A stretch of DNA of 64,000 nucleotides from Gammaproteobacteria bacterium (GTDB taxonomy: Bacteria > Pseudomonadota > Gammaproteobacteria > SZUA-229). The stretch spans positions 1 to 64,000 of the forward strand of contig JABDRN010000034.1 in assembly GCA_013041745.1 (NCBI GenBank). Direction: 5' to 3'. This document shows positions 55,325-64,000 of the stretch, in pieces. Position 1 is the first letter of the stretch. The number at the start of each line of letters is the position of its first letter. The position numbers and the translations under genes are program-made. The notes under the pieces were generated by a model. It made no database searches, had not been told where the DNA came from, and saw nothing but the letters and a program-made list of their open reading frames with translations.

Positions 55325-55802
55325 TTATGAATATTTGCAGGAATCGTAGATAAACAGCCAGCTGCGCAAGAACCTGACGACCCAGGGCTGCTGGATACCG
55401 TACTGATTGTTTATCGTATCTGCAAAACTGCTGGCATCCTGGCGGCTGACAAAACCTTCGATACGGATGCGCAACCAGTTCTGCCCGTCGACCTCTACTC
55501 GCTTAATTTCAGCAGCAAAGCCGGCATCATGCAACAGCTGCTGCAGTTTGTTCGCCGCCCCGGTATTCTGCAGGGACATCATGTTAACTGCCCATTCACC
55601 ATTTGCGGTCAGGATACCCCTTCTTCCTGTTTTGCTGGCGACAGCGTGCTGAGATTGAGAATGGCATCTTCACCGAGTTTCACCGTGCTGCCCTCGTTCA
55701 TGCTTATTAATGCACGGGATTTTTTGCCGGTACGGATTACATCGCCGGAATACAGCTTGACGCCTGGTTTAAGCGGGTAGGTTTTGCCTGTCTGGTCTCT
55801 AC
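55325..55802 (-). pseudogene. Remnant of a FecR- and SPOR-domain gene
   Basis: Two frames on the minus strand. The 5' part (about 55802-55611) reads RDQTGKTYPLKPGVKLYSGD, then VIRTGKKSRALISMNEGSTV and KLGEDAILNLSTL. That is a FecR-domain pattern (GD.IRTG...S.A.I...GS...L). It ends at a TGA. The 3' part, in the next frame, reads ILTANGEWAVNMMSLQNTGA, KLQQLLHDAGFAAEIKRVEV and WLRIRIEGFVSRQDASSFAD, a SPOR peptidoglycan-binding domain. The 5' end is missing (TAA before RDQTG). SPOR stop at 55325. The intact part from 55582 could still be expressed as an 85-aa SPOR peptide. Genes of this FecR...SPOR layout are known; this copy is decayed. Confidence 0.7.
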
Positions 55803-55993
55803 GATATTATGTTATCTGGGCTTAATCATAGACTAAAGTTGCTAAATCACATGAGGCCTATCTGAAACTATGAATCAAGTCTCAAAATTGTTTGTTGCAG
55901 GCACTATTGAAAAATGGTTATTTGACCACAGGTAGTTTATCAACCTGCTCAGGGTTGGCCGTTGCCGATAGCTTCCCCTGAAAAGTTAAGGTT

Positions 55994-56019
55994 TAATCAG
56001 AGCCTTAATACTGTAGAAT
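55994..56019 (+). promoter_or_regulatory. Possible promoter of apbC
   Basis: A TAGAAT -10-like box (56014-56019, preceded by TG at one base) with a weak TTTAAT-like box about 17 bases upstream, 84 bases before the apbC start. The rest of the 55803-56090 stretch shows no gene. Confidence 0.3.
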
Positions 56020-56102
56020 GCGCCATCATTTTTTAGAGATAGATATTCAGGTATGCCTGTTTTCGACAGCAGACCCGTTATCCAACCGATTTGGAGTTCG
56101 CC

Positions 56103-57191
56103 ATGAGCGTTACAAAAGAACAAGTTGAAGAAGCCCTTAAACAATATATCGACCCGTATCTTGAGAAAGACCCAGTCACTGCCGGTGTGGTAAAAGATAT
56201 CGCCATCGATGGCGGTAATGTCAGTATCAAGATCGTTCTAGGTTATCCCGCTTATGGTTTTGTCGATAAATTATCTGCTGATCTAAAAGAAAAGGTCGAG
56301 GCTGTTGACGGTGTTGATTCGGCTGAAGTCGATGCTGGCTGGGAGATTGGCAGCCATAGCGTACAGGGTGGCATGAATCCACTGGAAGGGATCAAGAATG
56401 TGATCGCGGTAGCTTCCGGTAAAGGTGGTGTCGGTAAATCTACTACGGCAGTAAACCTGGCACTGGCACTACAGAAAGAAGGTGCACGTGTCGGTGTGCT
56501 GGACGCAGATATCTACGGTCCGAGTATTCCGCGTATGTTAGGCATCGAAGGCAAGCCAGAGTCATCTGACGGTAAGTCTCTGGAGCCTATGGGCGGCCAT
56601 GGCCTGCAGGCGATGTCTATCGGTTTCATGATCGATGAGGAAACACCGATGATCTGGCGCGGCCCGATGGTCACCCAGGCATTAGAGCAGTTGCTGCGTG
56701 ATACCCGTTGGAAATCACTGGATTACCTGATCATCGACCTGCCTCCTGGCACCGGTGATGTGCAGTTAACACTGGCACAAAAAGTACCAGTCAGCGGCGC
56801 GGTCATCGTCACAACCCCGCAGGACATCGCATTACTCGATGCTCGTAAAGGTCTGAAGATGTTCGAAAAGGTGGAAGTACCTGTATTGGGCATAGTCGAG
56901 AACATGAGTATCCATATATGTTCTGAATGTGGCCATGCTGAACATATCTTCGGCCAGGGCGGCGGTGAGAAGATGTGTGATATGCACAATGTCGATTTTC
57001 TTGGTGCGCTGCCTCTGGATATCAATATCCGTATCAACGCAGATGATGGTCATCCATCAGTTGCTGACGATGCAGAGAGCAAAGCGTCGATGATCTATCG
57101 TGACATCGCACGCCGCACAGCTGCGAAGCTGTCACTGAAAGCGAAGGATTATTCAGCGAAATTTCCGAATATCGTTATCCAGAACAACTGA
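56103..57191 (+). CDS. apbC: Iron-sulfur cluster carrier ATPase Mrp/ApbC
   Basis: A 362-aa protein with an N-terminal MIP18/DUF59 domain (about 1-85) fused to a P-loop ATPase. Deviant Walker A is VASGKGGVGKSTTAVNLALA. Other motifs are DADIYGPSIPRMLG, MIWRGPMVTQALEQLLRDTR, LIIDLPPGTGDVQLTLAQKV, and the cluster-binding CxxC in NMSIHICSECGHAEHIFG. It scaffolds and transfers 4Fe-4S clusters. Start ATG 56103 preceded by GGAGTTCGCC; length matches E. coli Mrp (369 aa). Confidence 0.95.
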   Translation: MSVTKEQVEEALKQYIDPYLEKDPVTAGVVKDIAIDGGNVSIKIVLGYPAYGFVDKLSADLKEKVEAVDGVDSAEVDAGWEIGSHSVQGGMNPLEGIKNVIAVASGKGGVGKSTTAVNLALALQKEGARVGVLDADIYGPSIPRMLGIEGKPESSDGKSLEPMGGHGLQAMSIGFMIDEETPMIWRGPMVTQALEQLLRDTRWKSLDYLIIDLPPGTGDVQLTLAQKVPVSGAVIVTTPQDIALLDARKGLKMFEKVEVPVLGIVENMSIHICSECGHAEHIFGQGGGEKMCDMHNVDFLGALPLDINIRINADDGHPSVADDAESKASMIYRDIARRTAAKLSLKAKDYSAKFPNIVIQNN

Positions 57192-57214
57192 TCTGTTTCG
57201 TATTTCTGGCTTGC

Positions 57215-57244
57215 AAAAAAAGCAGTCTTCGGACTGCTTTTTTT
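57215..57244 (+). terminator. Intrinsic terminator after apbC
   Basis: Stem AGCAGTC / GACTGCT with a TTCG tetraloop, A-run before and T-run after, 23 bases past the stop codon. Confidence 0.92.
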
Positions 57245-57433
57245 CTGGCGATGAGATTTTATTGAAACAGTTTCTCGTCATCTCGGTACATACTGAAAAA
57301 ACTGCTGCAGAGCCTTGGCTGACTATTGTGTTTTTTCAGCGTCTGCTGGCGAGCAAGGTTGATCCAGGGCGCGCTGGTTGCTTCCCGCCCGGGTTAAAGA
57401 AAAGACTGCTCGTATGTCTGATAGCTGGCGGCT

Positions 57434-57994
57434 TTACCACATGAGATCATCAGGTATCTGGTATTCGGAATAAGGGTCATTGTCCTCGTTTTCTTTTTTA
57501 CTGTTCTGATCGGTGCCATCACTAAAGATTATGACGCGTTTTGCATTCCTCTGTTGTATCTTTTCAGCGATATCTTTCGACACCAGTTCATATCGTCCCT
57601 CTATGCGAGCGATACCTAATGTGCCTTTGATGATCTTGTCTTTCATCTCCTGGTTGACGTAGACACGTTTCACTTTATTGTTGTGCTCAAAGTTATACGG
57701 GATCTCGCAGTCTTCATCCCTTGAGATGTAGTTGCTTGTGATGAGCTGGTTTATCTCGATGGATATCGCTTTCTGACGCGCCTGTTCCTGTTTTTTTCTG
57801 TTCAGTTCACGGTCGCGTTTTGCTTTTTCTTCGGCCGCCTGCTGAGCTTTAAGCCTGTTCTCATCGACGACCTTTTCTTTTCGGGAATGCTGCTGCTTTT
57901 TCTTCTTTCTGGTTTTGTCCTGTTGTGCTTTTTGCACCTGTTTTTTGGTGACCAGACCCGCTTTTAACAGCTGGTCCTGAAAAGGGTTGTTCAT
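57434..57994 (-). CDS. DUF2058 (YaiL-like) protein
   Basis: A 186-aa protein with the DUF2058 start NPFQDQLLKAGLVTKKQVQK and a highly charged coiled-coil linker rich in Lys, Gln and Glu (about 25-80). The C-terminal conserved block is AISIEINQLITSNYISRDED, CEIPYNFEHNNKVKRVYVNQ and GRYELVSKDIAEKIQQRNAK. Nucleoid or RNA-related roles have been suggested for the family but not shown. Single gene. Confidence 0.9.
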   Translation of the reverse strand: MNNPFQDQLLKAGLVTKKQVQKAQQDKTRKKKKQQHSRKEKVVDENRLKAQQAAEEKAKRDRELNRKKQEQARQKAISIEINQLITSNYISRDEDCEIPYNFEHNNKVKRVYVNQEMKDKIIKGTLGIARIEGRYELVSKDIAEKIQQRNAKRVIIFSDGTDQNSKKENEDNDPYSEYQIPDDLMW

Positions 57995-58119
57995 CTATCT
58001 GTCTCGTAAATTCTGGTATTATTTGGTTTAATGCATCATCGTACCACGAAAGTTTATCGATGAGTCACCAGCGAATAATTCTTTCATAATGAGATACTAA
58101 ATAATATCAGGAGTTAACA

Positions 58120-58398
58120 ATGAGTGATGAGATATCCGATACCGGTCTTATCGAGGTCCTTCTAGAAAGACTGGAAAAACAGCGCCTTCCCAGGCTCCTC
58201 GATATCGAAAAAAAAGTTGATGCCGGTGAGTCCCTTTTAGATGAGGATCTTGCCTTTTTGGAGAGTGCGATAATAGATGGCAGAAAAGCCATGCCGCTGC
58301 TAGACCGTCATCCTGAATATCATCAGCTTGCTACACAGGTGGTGAAACTTTATAAAAAAATAACAGATAAGGCGCTGCAGATCGAAAAAGGTTCATGA
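58120..58398 (+). CDS. Small hypothetical helical protein
   Basis: A 92-aa, all-helical, charged protein ([40 protein letters not shown]). A ribosome site AGGAGTTAACA precedes the ATG. It lies upstream of lemA on the same strand, 70 bases apart, so possibly the first gene of the lemA-protease operon. Family not recognised. Confidence 0.65.
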   Translation: MSDEISDTGLIEVLLERLEKQRLPRLLDIEKKVDAGESLLDEDLAFLESAIIDGRKAMPLLDRHPEYHQLATQVVKLYKKITDKALQIEKGS

Positions 58399-58468
58399 AT
58401 TGAGGCCTGTGAAAAATAAACTATAGTTAGCTGTATCGTTAATCGTAGGAAAGTGAAAGGAGTAATTC

Positions 58469-59065
58469 ATGGAAACCTCTACAATCGTAACACTGGTCGT
58501 CATAGGCGTCGCAATATTTTATGTCGTCAGTATTTTCAATCAGCTGGTGTCGCTGAAAAACCGTTATAAAAACGCCTTCGCACAGATCGAGGTGCAGTTG
58601 AAGCGCCGTTATGATCTTATCCCGAACCTGATCGAGACCGCCAAGGGCTATATGAAACATGAACGCGAGACACTGGACGCGGTTATCACTGCACGTAATG
58701 CAGCGTCTGACGGTCTCGATGCTGCGAAGAAACATCCCGGTGATGCTGGTGTGATGGGTATGCTGTCACAGGCCGAAGGGCAGCTCGCCGGTGCGCTCAG
58801 TCGTTTTAATATGGTGATGGAGGATTATCCGGACCTGAAAGCCAACGAGAATATGATGCAGTTGAGCGAAGAGCTGACCAGTACAGAGAACCGGGTGGCG
58901 TTTGCCAGGCAGTCCTTCAATGATGGTGTTATGCAATACAACACCTACAAGCAGTCTTTCCCACAGAACTTTTTTGCCGGCCCTTTCGGTCATGCAGCTG
59001 ATGCCAGTCTGCTCGAGTTCGAAGACAGTACAGAGATTCAGGCGGCGCCAACGGTCGAGTTTTAA
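58469..59065 (+). CDS. lemA: LemA family protein
   Basis: A 198-aa protein with an N-terminal membrane helix ([20 protein letters not shown]) and a helical LemA domain. The hallmark is [20 protein letters not shown], then [20 protein letters not shown], and [20 protein letters not shown] near the end. LemA proteins are membrane proteins that often accompany M48 proteases, as here. Function unclear. Confidence 0.92.
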   Translation: METSTIVTLVVIGVAIFYVVSIFNQLVSLKNRYKNAFAQIEVQLKRRYDLIPNLIETAKGYMKHERETLDAVITARNAASDGLDAAKKHPGDAGVMGMLSQAEGQLAGALSRFNMVMEDYPDLKANENMMQLSEELTSTENRVAFARQSFNDGVMQYNTYKQSFPQNFFAGPFGHAADASLLEFEDSTEIQAAPTVEF

Positions 59066-59157
59066 GTTATTAGTAGTAAGTTTAAGTCTGCGGCAAGGTT
59101 ATAAGGGTTTATCAATTAACTTGAAACTTACTACATGTAACTTATAACTTTATCTAG

Positions 59158-61131
59158 ATGAATTTTTTCGAAGCACAGGATTCGGCGAGGCGCAGTACCA
59201 GTCTGTTGATACTGATGTTTGTTCTGGCAGTTGCAGGTCTGCTGGTATTGAGCAATATCCTGGTATTCGAGTTTATATACTTCACGCAATATTCTATGCT
59301 GGCGTTCTCGCTTGCCGAATTACGATTGGTATTCGATAGCAACCTGAGTGCTATGATCTGCGCATCGATCCTGGGTTTTATCACACTGGGCAGTCTATAC
59401 AAACTGGTCCAGCTATCCTCCGGTGGTTCGGCTATCGCGCAGCATCTCGGTGGTGTTATCGTACCGCGCAGCAGCAGCGACCCGTTACATAAAATAATAT
59501 TAAATATCGTGGAAGAGATGGCGATCGCCTCAGGTACGCCGGTGCCGCAGGTCTATATATTGAACGAACCGGGCATCAATGCATTCGCCGCTGGCTGGAA
59601 GACGACAAATGCAGTGATAGGCATCACCCAGGGTGCGCTCGAGCGCTTAAACCGAGATGAATTACAGGGTGTGATCGCACACGAGTTCAGCCATATCTTC
59701 AATGGTGATATGCGGTTGAATATCCGTCTGATCGCAGTATTACATGGGATCTTGATGATCGGTATGCTGGGCCGCATGACCCTGCGGTCACTGCGATATG
59801 TGCGTACATCACGAAACAGTAAAGGCGGTGGACAGGCAGTACTGGTGATCCTGGGCATCGGTGGTGCCCTGGCTGTCGTCGGGTATACAGGCACATTCTT
59901 TGGAAACTGGATCAAATCCCTGATAAGCAAACAACGAGAGTACCTCGCCGATGCATCAGCCGTACAGTTTACCCGTAGTGATGAAGGTATCGCCAATGCG
60001 CTAAAAAAAATTGGTGGCGCGATACCCGGTTCAGCAATCCTTGCGGCGTCAGTCGACGAGTACAGCCATGCTTATTTCGCCCTGGGTGATAACACGTTCA
60101 GTCTGTTTTCTTTCTCCACACACCCACCTTTGAAACAGCGCATCCTGCGTATCCAGCCGGGCTGGGATGGTAGATACATCTTCGATGAAAGAAAGCCGAA
60201 GCGAGGTAGTGATGATGCTGTTCAGCACGAGGATGAAGACAGGCGCAAGAAGAACATCGCTGCGAGTGTGGCGGCAGGTGTTGGTCTGGGGCAGAATATC
60301 GATGTCAGCATCAATCAAGCATTGAATTCACTGGATAATATCGGTGAGGTCAGCAGGGAACAGGTCCGGGCTGCACAGCTATGGCACAGGCAGATGCCGC
60401 AACAGCTCATCTCGAACGCGGAGAACCCTTATGGTGCCCAGGCATTGATGCTGGCACTACTCATAGACGAAGATGCCATGATCCAGCGCGAGCAATACGC
60501 TGTTCTGGATGACCTCATCGGTGAGCTGCATACCAGCAATGTGAAACAGGTGCAGAGTACTGTCGCGGAGCTGGCAGGTACACAGACTTTACCGCTGATA
60601 GATCTGGCTCTGCCTACCTTGAGAGAGATGACGGCTGAGCAGTACCAGCGCTTCAAACAGTGTATACAGCAACTGGTCAGTGCAGATAAGAAAGTCGATC
60701 TGCGAGAATGGATAATCCAGCGTGTCGTGTTGCAGCACCTCGACGAGCAATATGGCCATCGAAGGAAGCCGGCGGCAAAATATTTTGTCCTGGGGTCAGC
60801 AAAGCAAGCCAGCGAGCTGATGCTGTCTCTGCTGGCATACCTCGAGCACAAGGATCCCCTGCAAGCACAGCAGGCGTTTGATACAGCCAAACGCTCGATC
60901 GGCGCAGGCGCATTAGCTATGTTGCCAAAAGACGCGATATCCCTGCACAGTTTGAATGATGCGATGGATGAACTGGAGTTTTTGAAGCCACCGATAAAAA
61001 AACATTTCCTGCAGGCCTGTGTCGTCTGTATATCATATGATGGCGAGGTCGCGATAAAAGCTTACGAACTGACACGTGCCATCGCCAGCTGCCTGGATTG
61101 CCCGATGCCGCCGGTATTTGTGGATGCTTAG
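59158..61131 (+). CDS. M48-family membrane zinc metalloprotease (HtpX/BepA-like) with extended C-terminus
   Basis: A 657-aa protein. N-terminal membrane helices are followed by an M48 catalytic domain with zinc motif GVIAHEFSHIFNGDMRLNI (HExxH as HEFSH). Further membrane segments and the typical KQREYLADASAVQFTRSDEG follow. The last 300 residues form a helical cytoplasmic domain with no motif I recognise. M48 proteases degrade misfolded membrane proteins. Together with LemA just upstream (92 bases) it likely forms a quality-control unit. Start ATG 59158 (MNFFEAQDSARRST). Confidence 0.88.
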   Translation: MNFFEAQDSARRSTSLLILMFVLAVAGLLVLSNILVFEFIYFTQYSMLAFSLAELRLVFDSNLSAMICASILGFITLGSLYKLVQLSSGGSAIAQHLGGVIVPRSSSDPLHKIILNIVEEMAIASGTPVPQVYILNEPGINAFAAGWKTTNAVIGITQGALERLNRDELQGVIAHEFSHIFNGDMRLNIRLIAVLHGILMIGMLGRMTLRSLRYVRTSRNSKGGGQAVLVILGIGGALAVVGYTGTFFGNWIKSLISKQREYLADASAVQFTRSDEGIANALKKIGGAIPGSAILAASVDEYSHAYFALGDNTFSLFSFSTHPPLKQRILRIQPGWDGRYIFDERKPKRGSDDAVQHEDEDRRKKNIAASVAAGVGLGQNIDVSINQALNSLDNIGEVSREQVRAAQLWHRQMPQQLISNAENPYGAQALMLALLIDEDAMIQREQYAVLDDLIGELHTSNVKQVQSTVAELAGTQTLPLIDLALPTLREMTAEQYQRFKQCIQQLVSADKKVDLREWIIQRVVLQHLDEQYGHRRKPAAKYFVLGSAKQASELMLSLLAYLEHKDPLQAQQAFDTAKRSIGAGALAMLPKDAISLHSLNDAMDELEFLKPPIKKHFLQACVVCISYDGEVAIKAYELTRAIASCLDCPMPPVFVDA

Positions 61132-61205
61132 GTTTCTGGGTGTTACTGAGCTCGTTTTTCAGGATTTGCAGTTATTACCTTAAACAAGGCACTCTGTACG
61201 AACGG

Positions 61206-61229
61206 AAAAAACTGTCTGGAACAGTTTTT
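61206..61229 (+). terminator. Intrinsic terminator after the M48 gene
   Basis: Stem AAAACTGT / ACAGTTTT with loop CTGGA, A-run before and T-run after. Confidence 0.7.
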
Positions 61230-61246
61230 CACGTAAGTCCCGATTA

Positions 61247-61605
61247 GGGGTGAAGCATAGGGATATGCTGAATAATTTATTCCGCGATTTCTTTAAGACA
61301 CAATTTAGGTAGGTGTATTGCTCACGAGTCTTATTTGCCTGATTTTAGTGTTTAGCATTTACCTGTTTCTTTTATTCAGGCTTTGCGGTTGTTGCACCGC
61401 GGGCGAGTCACTCTTTGTCAACAGCCACAAAGAGTAACCAGAAAGGGCCGCCACTTCAGCTGCGCCCCTAAAAAACAGGGGTGCCCATTGAGACAGCACC
61501 ATTATCATGCTGCGCCAGAACTCGCAGAAGACGCTCAGACAACTGGCACAGAAAGCCCATGATAATGGCACTGCCTCAATGGCTTGCTGAGGTGGATTGA
61601 AAGTC
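61247..61605 (+). repeat. Structured non-coding repeat, copy A
   Basis: About 350 bases, related along its length to copy B in reverse. Shared order: GGGGTGAAGCATAGGGATAT, GCTGAATA, then TTATT(C)CGCGAT, TATTGCTC, CGAG, GCATTTAC, GCTTTGCGGTT, CACCGCGGGCGAG, ACTCTTT, CAACAGCC, AAAGAGTA. The 3' part is a long hairpin (outer arms 61485-61509 and 61558-61582, 22 of 25 pairs) with an inner stem and the loop AACTCGCAGAAGACGCTCAG. Reading frames through it look like by-products. Confidence 0.85.
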
Positions 61606-61689
61606 AAAGTCAACAACGGTGTCTTGAGTTAAGCGTTCACCTCTTTTCTTTAGGCCTGTTTTGCTTGTAGCTGTTTAGTTTTTTCTTTT

Positions 61690-62050
61690 GACTCACCCTC
61701 GTCTTAGCCAAGCCGTTGGTGTGTAGCCGGTATCATGGGCCTTCTGTGAAAACTGTCTGAGCGTTTTCTGCGAGTTTTTTCACAGCATGATACCGGCTAC
61801 ACACCAACGGGAACCCCGTGTCTTTTACGGGGCGCCAGGCGTAGCGACGGCCTTTTCTGGGTACTCTTTTGGGCTGTTGCAAAAGAGTACCTCGCCTGCG
61901 GTGCGAGAACCGCAATGCCTAACTAAAAGAACAAAGTAAATGCCAAATACCAGGAACATAAAAAGTCTCGCGAGCAATATATTCCTAAGTAGCGTCCAGG
62001 AGAGATCGCGAAATACAATATTCAGCATATCCCTATGCCTCACCCCAATA
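61690..62050 (-). repeat. Structured non-coding repeat, copy B (inverted)
   Basis: Inverted relative to copy A. Outer hairpin arms 61713-61737 and 61786-61810 pair perfectly (25 of 25). The inner stem CTGTGAAAA / TTTTCACAG is perfect, and the loop is AACTCGCAGAAAACGCTCAG followed by ACA. It differs from copy A at many stem positions but not in pairing. Confidence 0.85.
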
Positions 62051-62128
62051 GGGTAAGCTTCGCCTGCAGTATGAGAATCGCACAACCTGAATAAAACAAC
62101 AAAGTAAATGCCATACACCAAATCCAGC
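62050..62128 (-). repeat. Structured repeat, partial copy C
   Basis: Directly after copy B a third, truncated unit appears in the same orientation: CGCCTGCAGTATGAGAATCG, CACAACCTGAATAAAACAAC, AAAGTAAATGCCATACACC. It matches the 61890-61950 part of copy B. Confidence 0.7.
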
Positions 62129-62217
62129 CCCCAAACTTTCGCTACATATGACGTAGTCTGATACAATCCCCTGCGATAAATTTTCGATAAAAAATATCAA
62201 CATCCCCGGGGTAAATA

Positions 62218-62784
62218 GTGAGTATAAAATCTGATAAGTGGATCCGTCGTGAATCTGAAAAAGGTATGATCGAACCGTTTGAACCTGGGCAGGTGAAAAC
62301 TAATGACGCAGGCGAACGCCTGATCTCGTATGGCACTTCCAGCTACGGTTATGACGTGCGCTGTTCTGACCACTTCAAGATTTTTACCAATATCAACTCG
62401 GCTGTTGTTGACCCTAAAAATTTCTCCGAGCACAGCTTCGTCGATTACACCGGGGATGTCTGTATTATTCCGCCGAACTCTTTTGCCCTGGCCCGTACGG
62501 TGGAAAATTTCAAGATACCAAGAAATGTATTGACGGTGTGTCTGGGTAAATCGACTTATGCCCGCTGTGGCATCATCGTTAACGTGACGCCGCTTGAACC
62601 CGAGTGGGAAGGGCATGTAACGCTGGAATTCTCCAATACCACACCTCTGCCGGCAAAGATCTATGCCAATGAAGGGGTCGCGCAGATGCTGTTCTTCGAG
62701 TCCGATGAAGTCTGTGAGACATCTTATGCTGACCGGGGCGGTAAATATCAGGGCCAGCAGGGTGTGACCCTGCCTAAAGCCTGA
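62218..62784 (+). CDS. dcd: dCTP deaminase
   Basis: A 188-aa enzyme that deaminates dCTP to dUTP for thymidylate synthesis. Family signatures: [50 protein letters not shown], the active-site [20 protein letters not shown], and [20 protein letters not shown]. Starts with GTG at 62218. Followed 19 bases later by an uncharacterised gene. Confidence 0.96.
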   Translation: MSIKSDKWIRRESEKGMIEPFEPGQVKTNDAGERLISYGTSSYGYDVRCSDHFKIFTNINSAVVDPKNFSEHSFVDYTGDVCIIPPNSFALARTVENFKIPRNVLTVCLGKSTYARCGIIVNVTPLEPEWEGHVTLEFSNTTPLPAKIYANEGVAQMLFFESDEVCETSYADRGGKYQGQQGVTLPKA

Positions 62785-62803
62785 TACTGAAGTCACTCAT
62801 AAA

Positions 62804-63451
62804 GTGAAGATATTTTTTGCCCTCTTCTTTCTGCTGGCCATCTTCCTGGCGGCATATCCTTTTCTGGATCAGTCTGAAAAAACTGAAACACTATCTGGCT
62901 TGCCGTGGCAGATCGAAATAAGTGCTGATGGTTCCAGCAAAGTTTTTGGTTTGCATATCGGCCGCAGCAGACTGGCTGATGCTATCGAGATCCTGGGCGA
63001 TGATTTCGAACTGGCCATCATCGCGGCCAGCGAAGAGACCGGTAGCCTGGAGATGTATTATGGGCACTATAAAGCCGGTTTGCTTTCAGGAAAGCTGGTA
63101 TTGCTGACAGATATCGACGAGCAGGCGCTGAAAAGCTGGCGTAATAATGCAGTGAAATCTGAATACATGGCGACGGGTAAGGCAAAAAAATACGCACTAT
63201 CAGAGGATGACATGCCCCGAGTGCTCGATGAAGTTATTACCGGAGTGACATTTATCCCGGCAGTAAACCTGGATGAAGAGGTGATACTGGCGCGATTTGG
63301 CACACCCGAAAATCGGGTCCAGTCAGCGGGCGTGGTGCATTACCTGTATCCGGATAAGGGGCTTGATATCGCGCTTCATGAGAGCGCGAAAGAAGTACTG
63401 CAGTATGTCGAACCTCATGCCTTCGACAAGTTGCTGCAACCTCTTCAATAG
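62804..63451 (+). CDS. Hypothetical exported or membrane-anchored protein
   Basis: A 215-aa protein with an N-terminal hydrophobic segment (KIFFALFFLLAIFLAAYPFL) and a mixed alpha/beta domain (VFGLHIGRSRLADAIEILGD). The late motif ILARFGTPENRVQSAGVVHY and LYPDKGLDIAL is typical of small periplasmic sensor-like or BamE-like folds, but the family is not recognised. GTG start at 62804. Downstream of dcd. Confidence 0.75.
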   Translation: MKIFFALFFLLAIFLAAYPFLDQSEKTETLSGLPWQIEISADGSSKVFGLHIGRSRLADAIEILGDDFELAIIAASEETGSLEMYYGHYKAGLLSGKLVLLTDIDEQALKSWRNNAVKSEYMATGKAKKYALSEDDMPRVLDEVITGVTFIPAVNLDEEVILARFGTPENRVQSAGVVHYLYPDKGLDIALHESAKEVLQYVEPHAFDKLLQPLQ

Positions 63452-63495
63452 ATCGATCGTCCCTGCTCATATATCACCCTCGGGGCGCCTGCCGA

Positions 63496-64000
63496 TCATC
63501 TAAAGCTACGTATCTCCCAGTTCCTGGCCAGGGCGGTCTCCTTTAGCTGCTCATCGGGGTCTACTGCCACTGGAGTGGTAACAATTTGCAGTAATGAGAG
63601 GTCATTATGAGAGTCGCTGTAAAAAGTGCTGTTCTCAAGATCGTGCGAAGTCTTCTGTAGCCATTGATTCAGGCGGGTTATCTTGCCTTCCTTAAAACAT
63701 GGCGTACCAGCGACCTTTCCGGTGTATCTGCCATCGATGATCTCTGGATCGGTTGCGATCAGGTCGTCCACCTCAAAGGCTTCGGCGATCGGTGCGGTAA
63801 CAAAACGGTTGGTCGCGGTTATGATGACCGCGATATCACCATTGTCACGATGCTGTTGAATCTGCGCCATGCCTTTTTCAGTCATCACCGGGGTGATGTG
63901 TTTATGCATGAACTCTTTATGCAGCTCGGTTAATTTCTGCGTAGGAATCTGCGTTAATGGTTTAAGCGAGAAAGCAAGAAATTCGAAGATATCCAGAGTG
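63496..64000 (-). CDS. HAD-family hydrolase (HAD-IB, SerB-like), 5' end beyond window
   Basis: C-terminal part of a HAD hydrolase, at least 168 aa in frame to the window edge (no stop upstream to 64000, so the N-terminus lies outside). Visible: motif II ITATNRFVTAPIAEAFEVDD, the Lys region CFKEGKITRLNQWL, and motif III-IV in STFYSDSHNDLSLLQIVTTP with VAVDPDEQL. HAD-IB enzymes include phosphoserine phosphatase-like and lipid-phosphate phosphatases. Substrate unknown; motif I is out of view. Confidence 0.85.
   Translation of the reverse strand, partial: TLDIFEFLAFSLKPLTQIPTQKLTELHKEFMHKHITPVMTEKGMAQIQQHRDNGDIAVIITATNRFVTAPIAEAFEVDDLIATDPEIIDGRYTGKVAGTPCFKEGKITRLNQWLQKTSHDLENSTFYSDSHNDLSLLQIVTTPVAVDPDEQLKETALARNWEIRSFR

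Noticed and set aside
61359-61616. 85-aa reading frame on the minus strand
   Set aside because: It lies wholly inside structured repeat copy A and its codons follow the hairpin arms; no ribosome site or protein-like pattern of its own.

Overview
The window looks like a stretch of gammaproteobacterial chromosome. Supporting this are the complete rnfABCDGE operon followed by nth, a flavodoxin-type hemG, DUF1841 and DUF2058 proteins, rlmG, an Mrp/ApbC ATPase near metG, and dcd. A YeeE/YedE sulfur transporter and a DsrE-like protein paired with a metallo-beta-lactamase-fold hydrolase hint at sulfur-compound metabolism, but the genus cannot be named from the sequence. No rRNA, tRNA, CRISPR array or transposase gene was seen.

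Layout. 0-10 kb: an exported Sel1/ankyrin repeat protein, an EamA permease, a DUF4114/PEP-CTERM-like surface protein, a DUF1499 protein, a hipBA-type toxin-antitoxin pair, the DsrE/MBL pair, a GIY-YIG protein and a YeeE/YedE transporter. 10-18 kb: a complete Bat (aerotolerance-type) operon on the minus strand, in the order moxR, DUF58, DUF4381, batA, a batB/batC fusion, batD. 18-22 kb: a cobalamin riboswitch leads into a B12 uptake and activation operon (TonB-dependent receptor, dedicated TonB, PduO-type adenosyltransferase). 22-30 kb: a ROK sugar kinase, rlmG, a small outer-membrane barrel, two decayed genes, RNA-modifying enzymes (SpoU methylase, RluA-type synthase) and a DEAD-box helicase with a structured leader. 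30-32 kb: unrecognised membrane proteins and a lone integron-type gene cassette with an attC site. 32-39 kb: an aldehyde dehydrogenase with an acetolactate-synthase-like enzyme, a DUF6580 membrane protein, and an ABC exporter divergent from a TetR regulator.

39-44 kb holds a copper-binding RiPP (HvfA/bufferin type) locus. It comprises a Cys-rich precursor with seven EGKCG units, a MNIO (DUF692) oxidase, its DUF2063 partner and a DoxX protein, with an FMN-binding glutamate-synthase-like gene inserted between precursor and maturation genes. A strong hairpin terminator lies just behind the precursor gene, which would let precursor be made in excess over the enzymes. 44-53 kb: DUF1841, hemG, nth, rnfEGDCBA and a two-receiver diguanylate cyclase. 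53-64 kb: metG, a FecR/SPOR gene remnant, apbC, DUF2058, lemA with an M48 membrane protease, dcd, and a HAD hydrolase cut by the window edge.

Between genes there are several repeat families. One is a roughly 70-bp perfect or near-perfect palindrome (TGTCATCTCGA...AGATCTCTC) present five times. The most striking is an inverted pair of about 350-bp non-coding repeats at 61.2-62.1 kb. Each carries a long hairpin in which both stems have changed in a compensatory way while the loop stayed nearly constant. It is the best candidate here for an undescribed structured element.
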